Notes under the pieces: generated by a model
Told to the model about the DNA's origin: nothing
Seen by the model: the letters and a program-made list of their open reading frames with translations, nothing else
Database searches by the model: none
Shown here: in pieces, positions 1 through 10,361 of the stretch
Layout of the letters: each line of letters starts with the position of its first letter
How positions within the stretch are numbered: the stretch's first letter is position 1
Assembly: GCA_964036155.1 (NCBI GenBank)
Contig: OZ038423.1
Location: forward strand, 72,059,249-72,123,248
Reading direction: 5' to 3'
Origin: Diploscapter coronatus
Lineage: Eukaryota; Nematoda; Chromadorea; Rhabditida; Rhabditidae
Length of the DNA stretch: 64,000 bases
Made by a program: the position numbers and the translations under genes

Positions 1-2880
1 TTAAATATGATTTCCCTCGACTTCGGAAATGGATTCAGGCAAATGTTTGCCCATTGTTTCAGGCAGGAATATCAGTGCAACTACTGCGGCAGTAGCGGCT
101 AGAAAGGCGAAAGGAAGGACGAGGGTTAGGGGTCCGAAGGCGTCCACCTGAAAAATCACCATTTTACATGGTTTAAGGCGAGAGTATTTGAAAGAGGAGA
201 ACAAACTAATATTTTGATACGACAATAGGAAACAAATTTAATGCAAGATAGGAAAAAAGTAAAGTCGAATTGCAAAATGATATTAGGGAGTTAGAAGGTC
301 ATCAATCAAACAGTCGCTGCTATCAAATTCCGGCTGATCGTTGATTTTTTCTTGTTTTTCGGATAAAAGAGAATTACATCATTTCGTCAATTTGCAGCAG
401 AGTGCTAGACATTTCATTTCATACCGTCACTGTCAATGCTAACAGTGTAGCTACTTCCTATCATCTACCAAAGACTAGGTGCGTCGAGAACAATTATATA
501 AGATGGATGGCATTTTTTAAATTATCGAAATTTTTGTGGACAATATAAGGGGGTGCTTACCAGCCAAAGTGCCACATAGGACGAGGCGATGGCGCCGATT
601 CTAGCGATTGTCGAGCAACATCCAACTGCCGTGTTCCTCAGCACTGTCGGGAAGAGTTCAGAGGTGAACGTGTACATGGTCGTATAGGCCACGGTAATCA
701 TTGCCTTGGAAGTCATCATCACGGCGATTTCGAGGAGTTGAAAGGGGGCTGGAATGGAATTTATTAGCTGGAAGAAGAATTTGAGGTTTTTATTTTCTTT
801 TAAATTTCACATGGACGTTGACTTTTATTGTGAAATGTTCTAGCTTCACTTCAAAGCTTATCTTAAACTTCGATTTTAGGTTAAATTCGGTTGAAGATTA
901 CTTGAAGCTGCATTTTGTTGCATCAAAGAAAACGTTGATAGAATTTTCATTTCCTTACCGTATTCCTTCACAGCGATAGTCGACAGAAGTGAGATTCCTC
1001 CGATGAACAGACTCGAGCTGACGAGTAGACGTCTTCCAATTCTGTCGATGAGCAGATAGACGATAAGTAGAGCTGGAATCTCCATCGCTGCAGAGATGGC
1101 GAAGTTCACGTGGAGACTTCCACCGCCCAGATCGGCTTTCATCGTCAGGCCGTAGTACATCATCGTTGTCACTGGCCTGGAATTCGAGTTATTTAAATTT
1201 CGAAGAAAATAGAACATGAATTTTGGTCAACTTTCAAGCTTTGAAAAAAAATTGAAATCCTACCAGATAAAGAAGCACGACAGCGATCGTTTTCTCAGAT
1301 TTGGAGTTCTGACTAGATCCGTGATTCCGAAAGAGGTGTTTTTCTTGGTTGCTGGCGGTCCTTCGATTTGGTTCCACCTAAAAATTATAAAATCTAATTG
1401 TGTGATTTTCTTTAATTCACCATTTCTCTGGAATGTAGGACTTGTTGACTTTGGCAGCTCTATTCAAAATGACATCAGCTTCCTCGTATTTTCCCTTGGA
1501 AACCAACCAGAGGGAACTTTCTCCGATTAGCCTGAAATTTTTGAATGGTTTGATTTTTCGGCTAGAAGTTGGACTTACCACCAATAGCTTAGAAATAGCA
1601 GGGAAGGAGCGGCAATGGCGAAGTGAAGCAGACGGTAGTCAGAGATGAGATAGGCTAGAAGGGCTAGGATAAGCTGAAATTTAAAAATTTTTAAATTATT
1701 GAAAACATTGTTATCTTTCAAGTTCAAATACTTTTAATCATGAACAAACGATGGTGAAGAGAAATGCTAGGAATATCTTTATCTTATTGGGCATTTTCTC
1801 ATTTATGATCATTATTGTTAAAAAAGTTATACCTGTCCAAAAGTGTAGAAGATATTCGCCACGACTGCACCCAGACTTCGATATCGCCTTCCCATCAATT
1901 CCATTCCCAGAACGACGGCGATTCCGTACAGACCTGGCTGGGAGATACCCGTTCCGGCTCTAAAGATAGTTGTTATTTTTAATCCGAAAAGTCTTATGAT
2001 ATCATTCTATGTGATAATGTCATGAGGTTATCTTTCTATCTCAAAAAGTCGTACTTCAAAATAGCGAAGATCCACCAGGTCGGGGCGATAGCCAGAAGCA
2101 GTCCGCAAGTGCACTGAATGACTAGGGCGAGGTAGAATACTTTCTTGCGTCCGATCCTGAAAATTCAATTTTCCTCGATCTGCTTTTTAATGCGTCAAAC
2201 TTGTCAGCGGCAATTCCACAGTAGAGCGACCCGACCATCTGTCCGATGTAATAGAGTGATTGCACGGTGGCTTTGATCCAAACTCGATCGCCTTCGATGT
2301 TCCACTAAATTATGAAAATTTCGAAAAATTGCTCAAGAAAAACACGAGAAGAAAAATCTTATTCTTTTTATTTTCAAGTTTCTTACCCTTTTGATCGCTG
2401 ATCCTTGGAAGATTTCCATTTCGACGGTTTCTTCCATCAAACCCACTGCATCGGTAGAATTAGTGTTGTTTACCCTGGAAACGTTGAAAATTCTTTGAAA
2501 TTATAATTTTTCTTACTGTAGAACACCCTCGAATTGAGGTGGAGCGGCGACAAAAGTCCAGCTCATAACGTGCATTGCGACGAAAATTGACGGCAGACAG
2601 AGCAGGAAGAATTGCAACATTTGGTATCTGAGTTGGAAATAAATTAAATTTTTCGAAGGGGAAATTTTGCTCACCTTCCAAACTCTCCAAGTTGCTGCGA
2701 AACGAGACTTTCGAAAGTGATTTTCTCAGGCTTCTTGATATCGTCACGCTGCTCCTTGTTGTGATCGTCAGAATTTCGCTTCTCATCTTCGACGTCATTT
2801 TTCTCGTCCCTTACTTCTGTCTCAGCTTCTGCATCGTGGTTTTCTTCCGAAATTGTTGATGTTGGAAGCCTTGGTGCCAT
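1..2880 (-). CDS. SLC22-family organic ion transporter (MFS), complete
   Basis: Likely a plasma-membrane major-facilitator transporter for organic cations or anions. I resolve 12 exons with consistent phases: 2880-2675, 2627-2517, 2474-2387, 2304-2201, 2156-2055, 1959-1833, 1673-1579, 1531-1442, 1377-1264, 1176-959, 748-561 and 147-1, giving about 529 aa. The N-terminal cytosolic part is very acidic and polar (residues about 10-55). It is followed by a hydrophobic segment, an N-glycosylatable extracellular loop (VNNTNST), the MFS-type DKIGRKK after TM2-3, ESSLWLVSKGKYEEA between TM6 and TM7, DRIGRR, ELFPTVLRN and the C-terminal LPETMGKHLPES typical of SLC22. The stop is TAA at 3-1, so the gene is whole. 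The start was chosen because it sits 15 bases after a strong acceptor (TTATTTTAG, ending at 2896), which suggests trans-splicing or a 5'UTR intron. Substrate cannot be told from sequence. Confidence 0.9.
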
Positions 2881-2897
2881 TCAGCGGCCGGCGATCT

Positions 2898-3794
2898 AAA
2901 ATAAGGAAGTACGGTTTTTAGAAAGTCATAAATTTGAGGCGGAATAGTTTTGATAAAAATGAGAAAGAGTTTGAACTTTATAAGAATTAATAGAGTACTA
3001 TAATTAAATTGGAGATTCAGATGAAGTGTATGAATTGAGACTATATTTCTGGTTTTTATCCTTTCTAGTTGAAATGCTTGGCGATAACATAACATTTGAT
3101 AAGTGATAGTTCTCTCAGATGGAATGGAATCAAGCAAAAACAATAGGTCAAATACGACCCCATGACACGGCGCTACTCCCACGTGTAGATGTAGAGAAGT
3201 CTGGGGTGACAAATTGGGAGTGAAAGAGATAAGGTGACTTGAAGAAAAAACTATCAGAAGATCAAAGACAATAATGACGCAAAACATCGTAGGAAAAATG
3301 TACTGAAAGTCAGGTGCATGAATCGAAGTAATGAATTACTGTGGCATCTTACATTAGTCACCATCATGCTACCGTCATTTTTCGTAAATGTCAGCGTATT
3401 TTAAACTCATTCCTTCTCTGAAGCGAGTGACAATTACAGAAGATGAAAATAACGCGGCTTCTACAGACTTCAAAGTACAGTAATTATTGTGATAAGTGAT
3501 TGCATGAAGAGAGTCGACAAGAAAAGTGCACATGCACGCATTATGATCCGAGATGTGTTAGAAGAGACAGTAAACAATTAGAATGACACAATGAAACAAA
3601 CAGAAAAATGATATTTTGATTGGAAAAATGAAATATCAGCCTTCAAATAGTTCTTAAATTCCAACAATCAGCATTGGTTTTCCATAATATATTGACCCCA
3701 TATAAAATGGGATTGAAGTTAGAAAATACAAAACTAACGAAATTTAAAAATAATATTGATTGGTCGACAAAAATAAGGATAGATGAAATTTCAG
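2898..3794. other. Intergenic, upstream of SLC22 gene
   Basis: Divergent intergenic stretch between the SLC22 gene (-) and the PP2C fragment (+). Open frames here (for example the minus frame at 2811-3287) show no family motifs and look like chance. I looked for missing N-terminal PP2C exons on the plus strand and saw none. Confidence 0.5.
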
Positions 3795-5364
3795 GCTGCT
3801 GATCGTCGCCTGCGATGGTTTGTGGAAGACATTCGACAACGAGGAAGCGATCAAGTTTGCTCTCGACAAAGTATCAGAATTTGAAAAGGTGAGATATTTG
3901 GATAGTGGAAAATAACTAGTGGATGTGAGAAAATAAAGGAGAATGTTCCAAGTGGGATATTTGAATGACAAAGTGGTAGATTCCGCCAATCACATGAACA
4001 TTTATCGAGCAAAGATCAAGTTAATTTTCTACATGCGCAAATTTGTGTTGATAAGATCTTCGATTTCATGCATCTCTACCTTTAAAGAGTTCATAGTTTT
4101 GAACTGAGATATAAGGCTGATAAAATACACAAGAACATTCACTTCTCAAAATAAGTTTGAATTTTAAACTGAACACTAGAATTTAGTGAAAATCATGTGC
4201 GTTTTGAATCATTCAAAACTGAAATCTGATATCAGCCGGAAGTTAAAAAGTTTACTGAAAAAATGACACGAAAGATGACAAATATATGATAAAAAATGTA
4301 GCGAAATTTGACTGAATCATCAGCATCATCAACTTCATTCTATCAAATGAATTTCTGCTTTTCAATTGCATCAATCTTTCAGAGTCAAAGATGAATAAAT
4401 CAAACATGCTATAGTGGCCAAAAATCAATATATGCGTAATACTCAGCATAAAATACGGGATACTTTGATTTTGTTAAAATTCGGAATCATCATACAGTAG
4501 AAAATATTTCATGATCTTCATATTTGATTTTTTTTAAAAATCATCATCTCTCGCATAAAATTTCTCTTCCTACATAATTTTTTTCAGTTTTTCCTCTATC
4601 ACAATTTGTTGCTTCCAAACTGGGCGAACCTTCCAAAAAAAAACCTCATAAAATAGGAGAAATTTTCAATATCTTTTTTCAAACTGTCTAAATCAAGGGG
4701 ATATTCTATTCGACGAACAACAAATATCATCACATATCACATGCTTTTCGTGGGTAGATGATTGAGATAGATAAAAACGAGAAAACTTGGAGATAGGCGA
4801 AATAAATAAATGTATCGGAAGGAATGTGGGAATAGAGGGATGACGATGATGGAATTGATAGAGGGAGGGAGGAGGGTCGTGCCTCTGCAGATTGCAGACT
4901 TGCAGAAATGACAATCACTGTACGGTACGGAATCGTGAACGATGATCTGTTAACCTTTCCATCATTAAAATGGTAGCGTAGTTTTTGAAAATCGGATGGA
5001 AGAATATAGTTTTTCGTAAAATGCATTTAATTATCATTGGCATGTTAGGTTTACTTTACCTACGACTACAGTTTAGCACATTATGAAAACAAAGTTCAGA
5101 TTCTGCATAACAGGATTACTATATTCATTTCTTCTAAGAATTTTATACGACATAAATAAAACTGCGAAATCTCTTATAATTTGGTTTCAACTGATAAGCT
5201 CTCGATTTCAGTCAGACATAGCGGAAGAATTGGGTGAACGTCGCGAGCAGACCGTGTGGAGACTGGCGGCAGAGTCGATGGCTGCAGAGGCAGTGAAGAG
5301 GAAGTGCGGCGACAACGTCAGCGTTCTCCTTCTGCCTCTTTCTCCGTACATTTCAATCGCATAA
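3795..5364 (+). pseudogene. C-terminal fragment of an ILKAP-like PP2C phosphatase
   Basis: Two exons in matching phase encode the end of a PPM/PP2C Ser/Thr phosphatase. Exon A, 3795-3888, reads LLIVACDGLWKTFDNEEAI, containing the conserved ACDGL(W/F) metal-binding Asp. Exon B, 5212-5364, reads AAEAVKRKCGDNVSVLLL, the conserved Asp-Asn (DN) of the last PP2C metal-binding motif, then a stop. Spacing and the KxFxxEEA stretch resemble integrin-linked-kinase-associated phosphatase. The preceding roughly 200 residues of the catalytic domain are not found in 2.9-3.8 kb. It is therefore either a truncated duplicate or the tail of a gene with a very long upstream intron, which is unlikely because the SLC22 gene lies in between. 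The intervening 1.32-kb intron is long for this window. No frameshift or stop is seen inside the two exons. Confidence 0.75.
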
Positions 5365-7235
5365 TAATCATGATAATTTAATTATTAGTGGGTCCATCTA
5401 AATTATAAACTGATGTGAGATGAATTTTGTCACTGATGCACTTTGCATTTTAAAAAGGTGCGTTAGTTACAAAATTACATGTTTATCGTCCACCCTTATG
5501 AAACCCATCATCTGTTTTATTTTCACTTCATCAGCACATACTTTTGCCTTTATTCCATTGTGTAAGAAGTCACAATTTTCAGAAATTCTATCGAGTTGAA
5601 ACGAATATCAGTAATTTTGACAAAATGAATGGAAATAAGATGATAAGGTGTTCATATTTAGTATTGTTTTAGTTATGATATCGAATAAATCGAATTCTTA
5701 TTCGACTAAGAAATTCCGCCCTGTCAATATCATGAAATCATCACAATTCAGTTGCAATTGGGAGTTGCAATAACATTCAGCGAACCAGTGAAGATCAAAT
5801 TTATTAGTGGGTGTGAACAGAATGAACAAATTGATTTCAATAATGCTATAGGTCAAAAATTTATTGAAAACGACGAGCTACCAACCTTTGTCTGTGAAGA
5901 AAATTGTAAATGCTAAAAATCAAATTTTTATCGATTCAAATTGGCATTATCATTCACGAGCGAAATAATGAGTTGATGCAAAATTAGCGTAAGATATCTA
6001 AAATACGATAGTAGCAATAATTTTAAAAAATGGTATAAATATAAAGAACGAAAGTGGAGTCAAATTTCTGAAGCAAACTTTATAAAGAGATTTTTTTGTC
6101 ATCTTAGTATTCTTCGAAAATAAAGCGGTTTCTTTGCAAAAATGCAACCGACTAATGGGTAGACAACTTTACTTTCTTGGCACCCGACTGATTCGCGACA
6201 GGACCTGCCAAAAATTATCTAAAAGCCTTAAAATTCAATAAAATCGGCATTTTGGACAATTTTCACGCATTTTCATTAAACCCTAAAACAGTAATTGATA
6301 GATTGGTGCCTTGCAATCATATTTAGATCAAAATCTCGTCCTGACGCTTCGACTTTGTTTTCTTACTATAAAATGAAAATTCGAATGCATTATTTTGACA
6401 TTAAAACGAGAAAATGCATCCATTTTCATTCATTTCTGCAATCCTTTCATTCCAATCTTGCCGCTCCCTCTCTAATGTGCGAGAAAATGGTGGGAAAACT
6501 GACGATTTGATCAATTTTCAATCGTTTGGATGTGATCAAATCCTGAATTCGAATTCAACTGACGAAAAACGTTAGCAAAAGTGGAAATTCGGAAGACGTC
6601 GTTTCGACGCCACAACTTTTCATGGAACTATCCATTGCGAAAACGATAAAAAATCTCTCAGAATCAGTAAAAATTGGGCTTTCTTATGGAATAATTTTCA
6701 TCATTCATTCATGCTTCACGTTTCAAAACCCAGTTACGCTCTCTACATATATCAAGGTATCTCATGATTTTTTTCAGACTTCCAATAATTCGTTTCATAG
6801 GTATATTCTATCTCAATCAATGATCAATAATCGCTCATCACAATGGATAAATTTTGTTATTATTCCTATAAATCTAAATCAAGCTTCATTAAAACTTTCT
6901 CATTCCGACTCTGATCTGTTTATTCAGTCAAAATGACGGGGTTGTTTTGCTCAAACATTGCGAGTTTTCATCCTCAAATTGCCTGGAGCACCATTCGTGG
7001 CACTAAAATTGCATTAATATGCCAAAAATAACCATCAACATCGAGAAAAATATCAAAACAACGAAAATCACTAGGAAACTGTAAATGGTCATAAATTTGA
7101 TCAGGTAAACATCGACAAATCAAAACAGCTCGTCAATTTGCATAATCTGTCAGAAAACTGTTGGAAAATGTCGAAATAATAAGCAAATATTGGAGATTCA
7201 AACATTAGGCGATCAGTCACGTAATCGTCAAAGCT
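5365..7235. other. Intergenic, AT-rich, holds one dispersed repeat copy
   Basis: No convincing gene. The plus-strand frames at 6295-6510 and 6622-6936 are open by chance; the second overlaps a dispersed repeat described separately (6555-6760). The remainder is AT-rich unique-looking DNA. Confidence 0.5.
6555..6760 (+). repeat. Dispersed repeat R, copy 1
   Basis: Shares a long diverged match with 12840-12960 (reverse) and 16135-16370 (reverse). Landmarks in order are GGAATTCGGAAGACGT, ACAACTTTTCATGGAA, AATCAGT(A/C)AAA, GGGCTTTCTTATGGAATAA and AAAACCCAGTTACG. The three copies lie in different contexts (intergenic, desaturase A intron 5, palindrome spacer), so this is a dispersed family and not part of the inverted duplication. 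Confidence 0.7.
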
Positions 7236-7244
7236 ACTATAAAG
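7236..7244 (+). promoter_or_regulatory. TATA-like box of the secreted-protein gene
   Basis: CTATAAAGG lies 61 bases before the ATG at 7305, with CTACAATAAATC in between as the likely transcription start region. No splice acceptor lies close upstream of the ATG, so this gene probably uses its own 5' end. Confidence 0.55.
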
Positions 7245-7304
7245 GGTGAGTTTTCGAGCTCTACAATAAATCTTCCTTCGACTTAAACTAATTGCGATCT
7301 AAAC

Positions 7305-8320
7305 ATGAAGTTCCTGACTTGCCTCGCATTTGCCATCTGTCTAGCATTCGCTTATGGGGTAAGTCAGATGAAGTTCAGCTTCGAATTCGAGTTTCAAATT
7401 TGAACAAAGATTTCTAAAGCTCGAAAACTTTCGAACTCGGATCTACTGCGAATTTGAGATTTCAAGTTGGGCTTTTGAGTAGAATTTCAAAATTTTGGAA
7501 TTTGAAGTTTGAAGTTGGAACTTTCTGATCATGAAACGAAGATATGACACTGAGAATTCAGCAATCATCCCCAGCCGTCACACTTCCACCTGTGACTGTT
7601 CCTGGTGTGACAGGAGTGACCGACGTTACTGGTCCTGCCGATGACCTGATCACCGCTCTACAGAGAATCATCCAGGAATTGAATGTAAGAAAAAGCGCTA
7701 TTTATAAGTCGGACTTCAGAATGTTCTAAACCTGATCTTATTTATTTTGTAAAGTGTCTGAATTTCAATATTTTAGAAGCTGCTTCAAGATATCGTCGAT
7801 GGAACTTTGACTTCTTTGATTAAAGTCCTTCAAGCCGTGGGTGAACTGCTGGGAATTACGAAAGATCCCCGGGTCACCCAAATTCTCACCGACCTCTTCA
7901 GCGACTTGGTAACTCTGAGATCATCATAGACTTGTTCTGATCTTGAATTTTCAGCTCGAAACTGTCTTCTCCAGCCCAGGCGATGTTCTTACTGGCGCTA
8001 CCAAGGTACAGAATCTTTGTCAATTTTCGCACAATATAGAGAAAAATCTAATCACTAATTTTTCGATATATTTTCTAAATTTTAGCTTCTTTATACTAAA
8101 AAAGAGTTGAATTTCAAAATCTACTCTTTGAGGAAAAAATAATTTAAATTTTCAGGAAAAAGTCCTGTCTCTGATCCGAGAGACGATCGGCAAACTTCAA
8201 GCCCTGCTGGACCAACTCTTGGGCGGCTCTTCTGGCACTGGTCTCCCAATTACCCTCCCCACAGTGCCTACTGCCTCTGTTCCTGTGTCCGTGCCAAGAT
8301 CTCGCAGATTCGCCCAGTAA
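7305..8320 (+). CDS. Small secreted protein, 174 aa, family unknown
   Basis: Five exons with perfect phases: 7305-7358, 7562-7684, 7777-7908, 7955-8005 and 8156-8320. Exon 1 is almost exactly the signal peptide (MKFLTCLAFAICLAFAYG). The mature part has no cysteine. It begins with a Pro/Val/Thr-rich stretch with VTVPGVTGVTDVTG, followed by amphipathic helices rich in Leu/Ile/Asp (residues about 45-135), a short Gly/Ser linker, and a second Pro/Val/Thr-rich tail ending SRSRRFAQ-like (PRSRRFAQ). A TATA box, compact gene and polyadenylation signal make this a well-formed, probably highly expressed gene. I do not recognise the family. The helical core could bind lipid or self-associate, but that is inference. 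All five introns phases are 0, so exons are modular. Confidence 0.88.
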
Positions 8321-8376
8321 ATCTAAATTTCAAAACCCTTTTTATATATCGTAGCATAGATTTTTACTTTGTCTTT

Positions 8377-8400
8377 CAAGTGTCTTTAATAAAGACTTGG
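8377..8400 (+). terminator. AATAAA signal inside a small hairpin
   Basis: AATAAA at 8388-8393 follows the stop at 8320 by 68 bases. It is embedded in GTCTTTAATAAAGAC (8382-8396), a 6-bp perfect stem with a 3-base loop that exposes part of the signal. This is the expected 3' end of the secreted-protein gene. Confidence 0.7.
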
Positions 8401-9015
8401 ATATTTCGATTTCAAGGTTTTTGTTCGAGAATTGCGAAATTTGTTATACAAAATCATTTTTGTAGTTTTGCCTGACAGATAAGTTTTATTTATTTGCAAG
8501 AAGAGCAAAAGAAGATACGTTTTGCATTCGATTGGTAATCGTTTTGAACATCTACCGATCGCTTATTGATGAACCATAACATTTTGCTGAAAAGATAAGA
8601 GAAAAATTACAAACAAATTATTGGATTTGGTTACAGAATCTTTGAAATAAAATACTTTAAAGAATATTTATTTCAGTTACAATTTTTCCTCATCATTTTT
8701 GGATATCTTCGAGGGTTGTCTGTATCATGTGCATTGAAATTTTTAATAATAGTCGAATAAAGATAATATTCATAAAATGTAATATGCCGAATAAAAGGGC
8801 TACATGATATTAAACTAGAGAGCGCAATCCCGCCCACTCTGTGAAGTTGTTCTAACAAACTTTTTTCTTCTAAAATTTTCCTTTTCTTTCTGGCGAAAGG
8901 GTTCAAAGAACACTCCTTCTGCACTGTTATCAGTTGGAAAGTTCTGATTTTTAGAGATGGCCGGGCCTGCCCCTTTTTGGTTCTCTCGCTAAGGAACTTT
9001 TCAATTGATTTTTGA

Positions 9016-10030
9016 GATAAAAACTGTCTTTGAGTTCTCGTATTTTTTGTTGATAATTGCATTTTTGTGTGACCAAAATAAGCCGTATTTTAACATCTTT
9101 TCGTGCTTCCCATTTCGTTGGAATTGATTGGTCTACTTGCACGTCTATTGTTCCCAGTCTTTTCTTTCTCTTTCTGCGGCGATCATCTCGCGCTCTTTCC
9201 CGTCTCAAATCGCCTGACCAGGGGCAAAAGTGGCATTCAGAACCTCTCGTCCCATCCGAGTCAGTCCCCTCCTCTCTTCCTAACCAATTCACACCCTTGT
9301 TCACGCCGTTTTTGCCCCTGGCATAGAAGTCAAAATCAAGGAAAGAAGTTTTGCTAAAATAAAACAAAATTAGAAACTTGGCGGAGGAATTTTTTTTTGC
9401 TATAAACTTGATTAGTCCATCATATTCCTAGAAAAATACTTTCATAACGTCTTCTTTACATCGGGAGTTTCATTTGCGCCCTCTATGCAAAAGTTCACAT
9501 TGCATATTCTTCGCCTTTAAATTTGTGCATAATTTATCATATTTCGATTGATTGGTCTTTGATACACCATTTTTCAAACACCAAACGCATTTTAAACTTG
9601 GAATTTGTTGTCATTCTACTGTGAACTTTACAATGATTACTACTCGTCTGATAATTACTAATTATCACATAAAATCGTTAATTTTTATCGGGCGGAACAT
9701 TCATTTTGAGGGCAAAGAACGTTTACAAAGTGAAAAATATGAAAAGAACTTGTTCGGTTCATTTTTCAAAGTCTAGTGGCAGCAGGTCAAAGGGAGAAGG
9801 TGAGGACAATCAGAAAGAGTGTAAATAGCACGCAGACAGACAGGCAATCCGAAATACCACGCCATTGGGCAGTCCTTTCTTTCTTCACTAGTCTCATCAT
9901 TTTCTGTTATCTCTCATCACCGCTTACGTACGATTTTTTCTTCTCTTTATCCTCCATTGCAAATGAGAATTCCTCTCTCTGACGGGAAAAGGAGAGGTGC
10001 GAGGTCTTTCGTTAACTCTGGTCTCTGACT
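9016..10030. other. Left-arm-only segment upstream of desaturase A
   Basis: The right arm runs directly from the equivalent of 9015 (TTGATTTTT) to the equivalent of about 10040, so this roughly 1-kb segment is either an insertion in the left arm or a deletion from the right. Frames on both strands (8951-9367, 9057-9326, 9552-9982) look non-coding and match no family I know. I see no clear terminal inverted repeats. Confidence 0.6.
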
Positions 10031-10110
10031 CTCTCGCTCTCACTTCTCTTGCTACACTATTTTCACTCGCGGCTCGTACCATCTCCTCTGCCTTGAACAG
10101 TAGACGACGG

Positions 10111-10131
10111 TTTTTTTTTTTTTTTTTTTTT
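10111..10131 (+). repeat. Poly-T tract
   Basis: A run of 21 T. The right arm has a much shorter tract at the equivalent place (about 22420), so it is a length-variable homopolymer within the duplicated upstream region. Confidence 0.8.
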
Positions 10132-10361
10132 AAATTTACAATGGATAATACCTCTTTTTCGCTATTTCGTTGTGTTCAAATAACCACTATTTCATGTCTA
10201 TAAATTTTATGAACACCTTAGCAATATGACAGCAAGATTTATAGTTTCATTTTACTCTAACTAATGTTTCTATATTTACTCAATCAATGAGGATTATTTC
10301 ATATAGATTGCTGTAGTAGTAAATTTTTAGGGTAAAAAGGAATTCATCTTCGTCCAAAAGC

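Noticed and set aside
2811..3287. 158-codon minus-strand frame
   Set aside because: It overlaps the start of the SLC22 gene in another frame, has no motif or splice signals and is AT-driven.
8951..9367. Frames on both strands in the left-arm-only segment
   Set aside because: Overlapping opposite frames of similar length with no family features; composition explains them.
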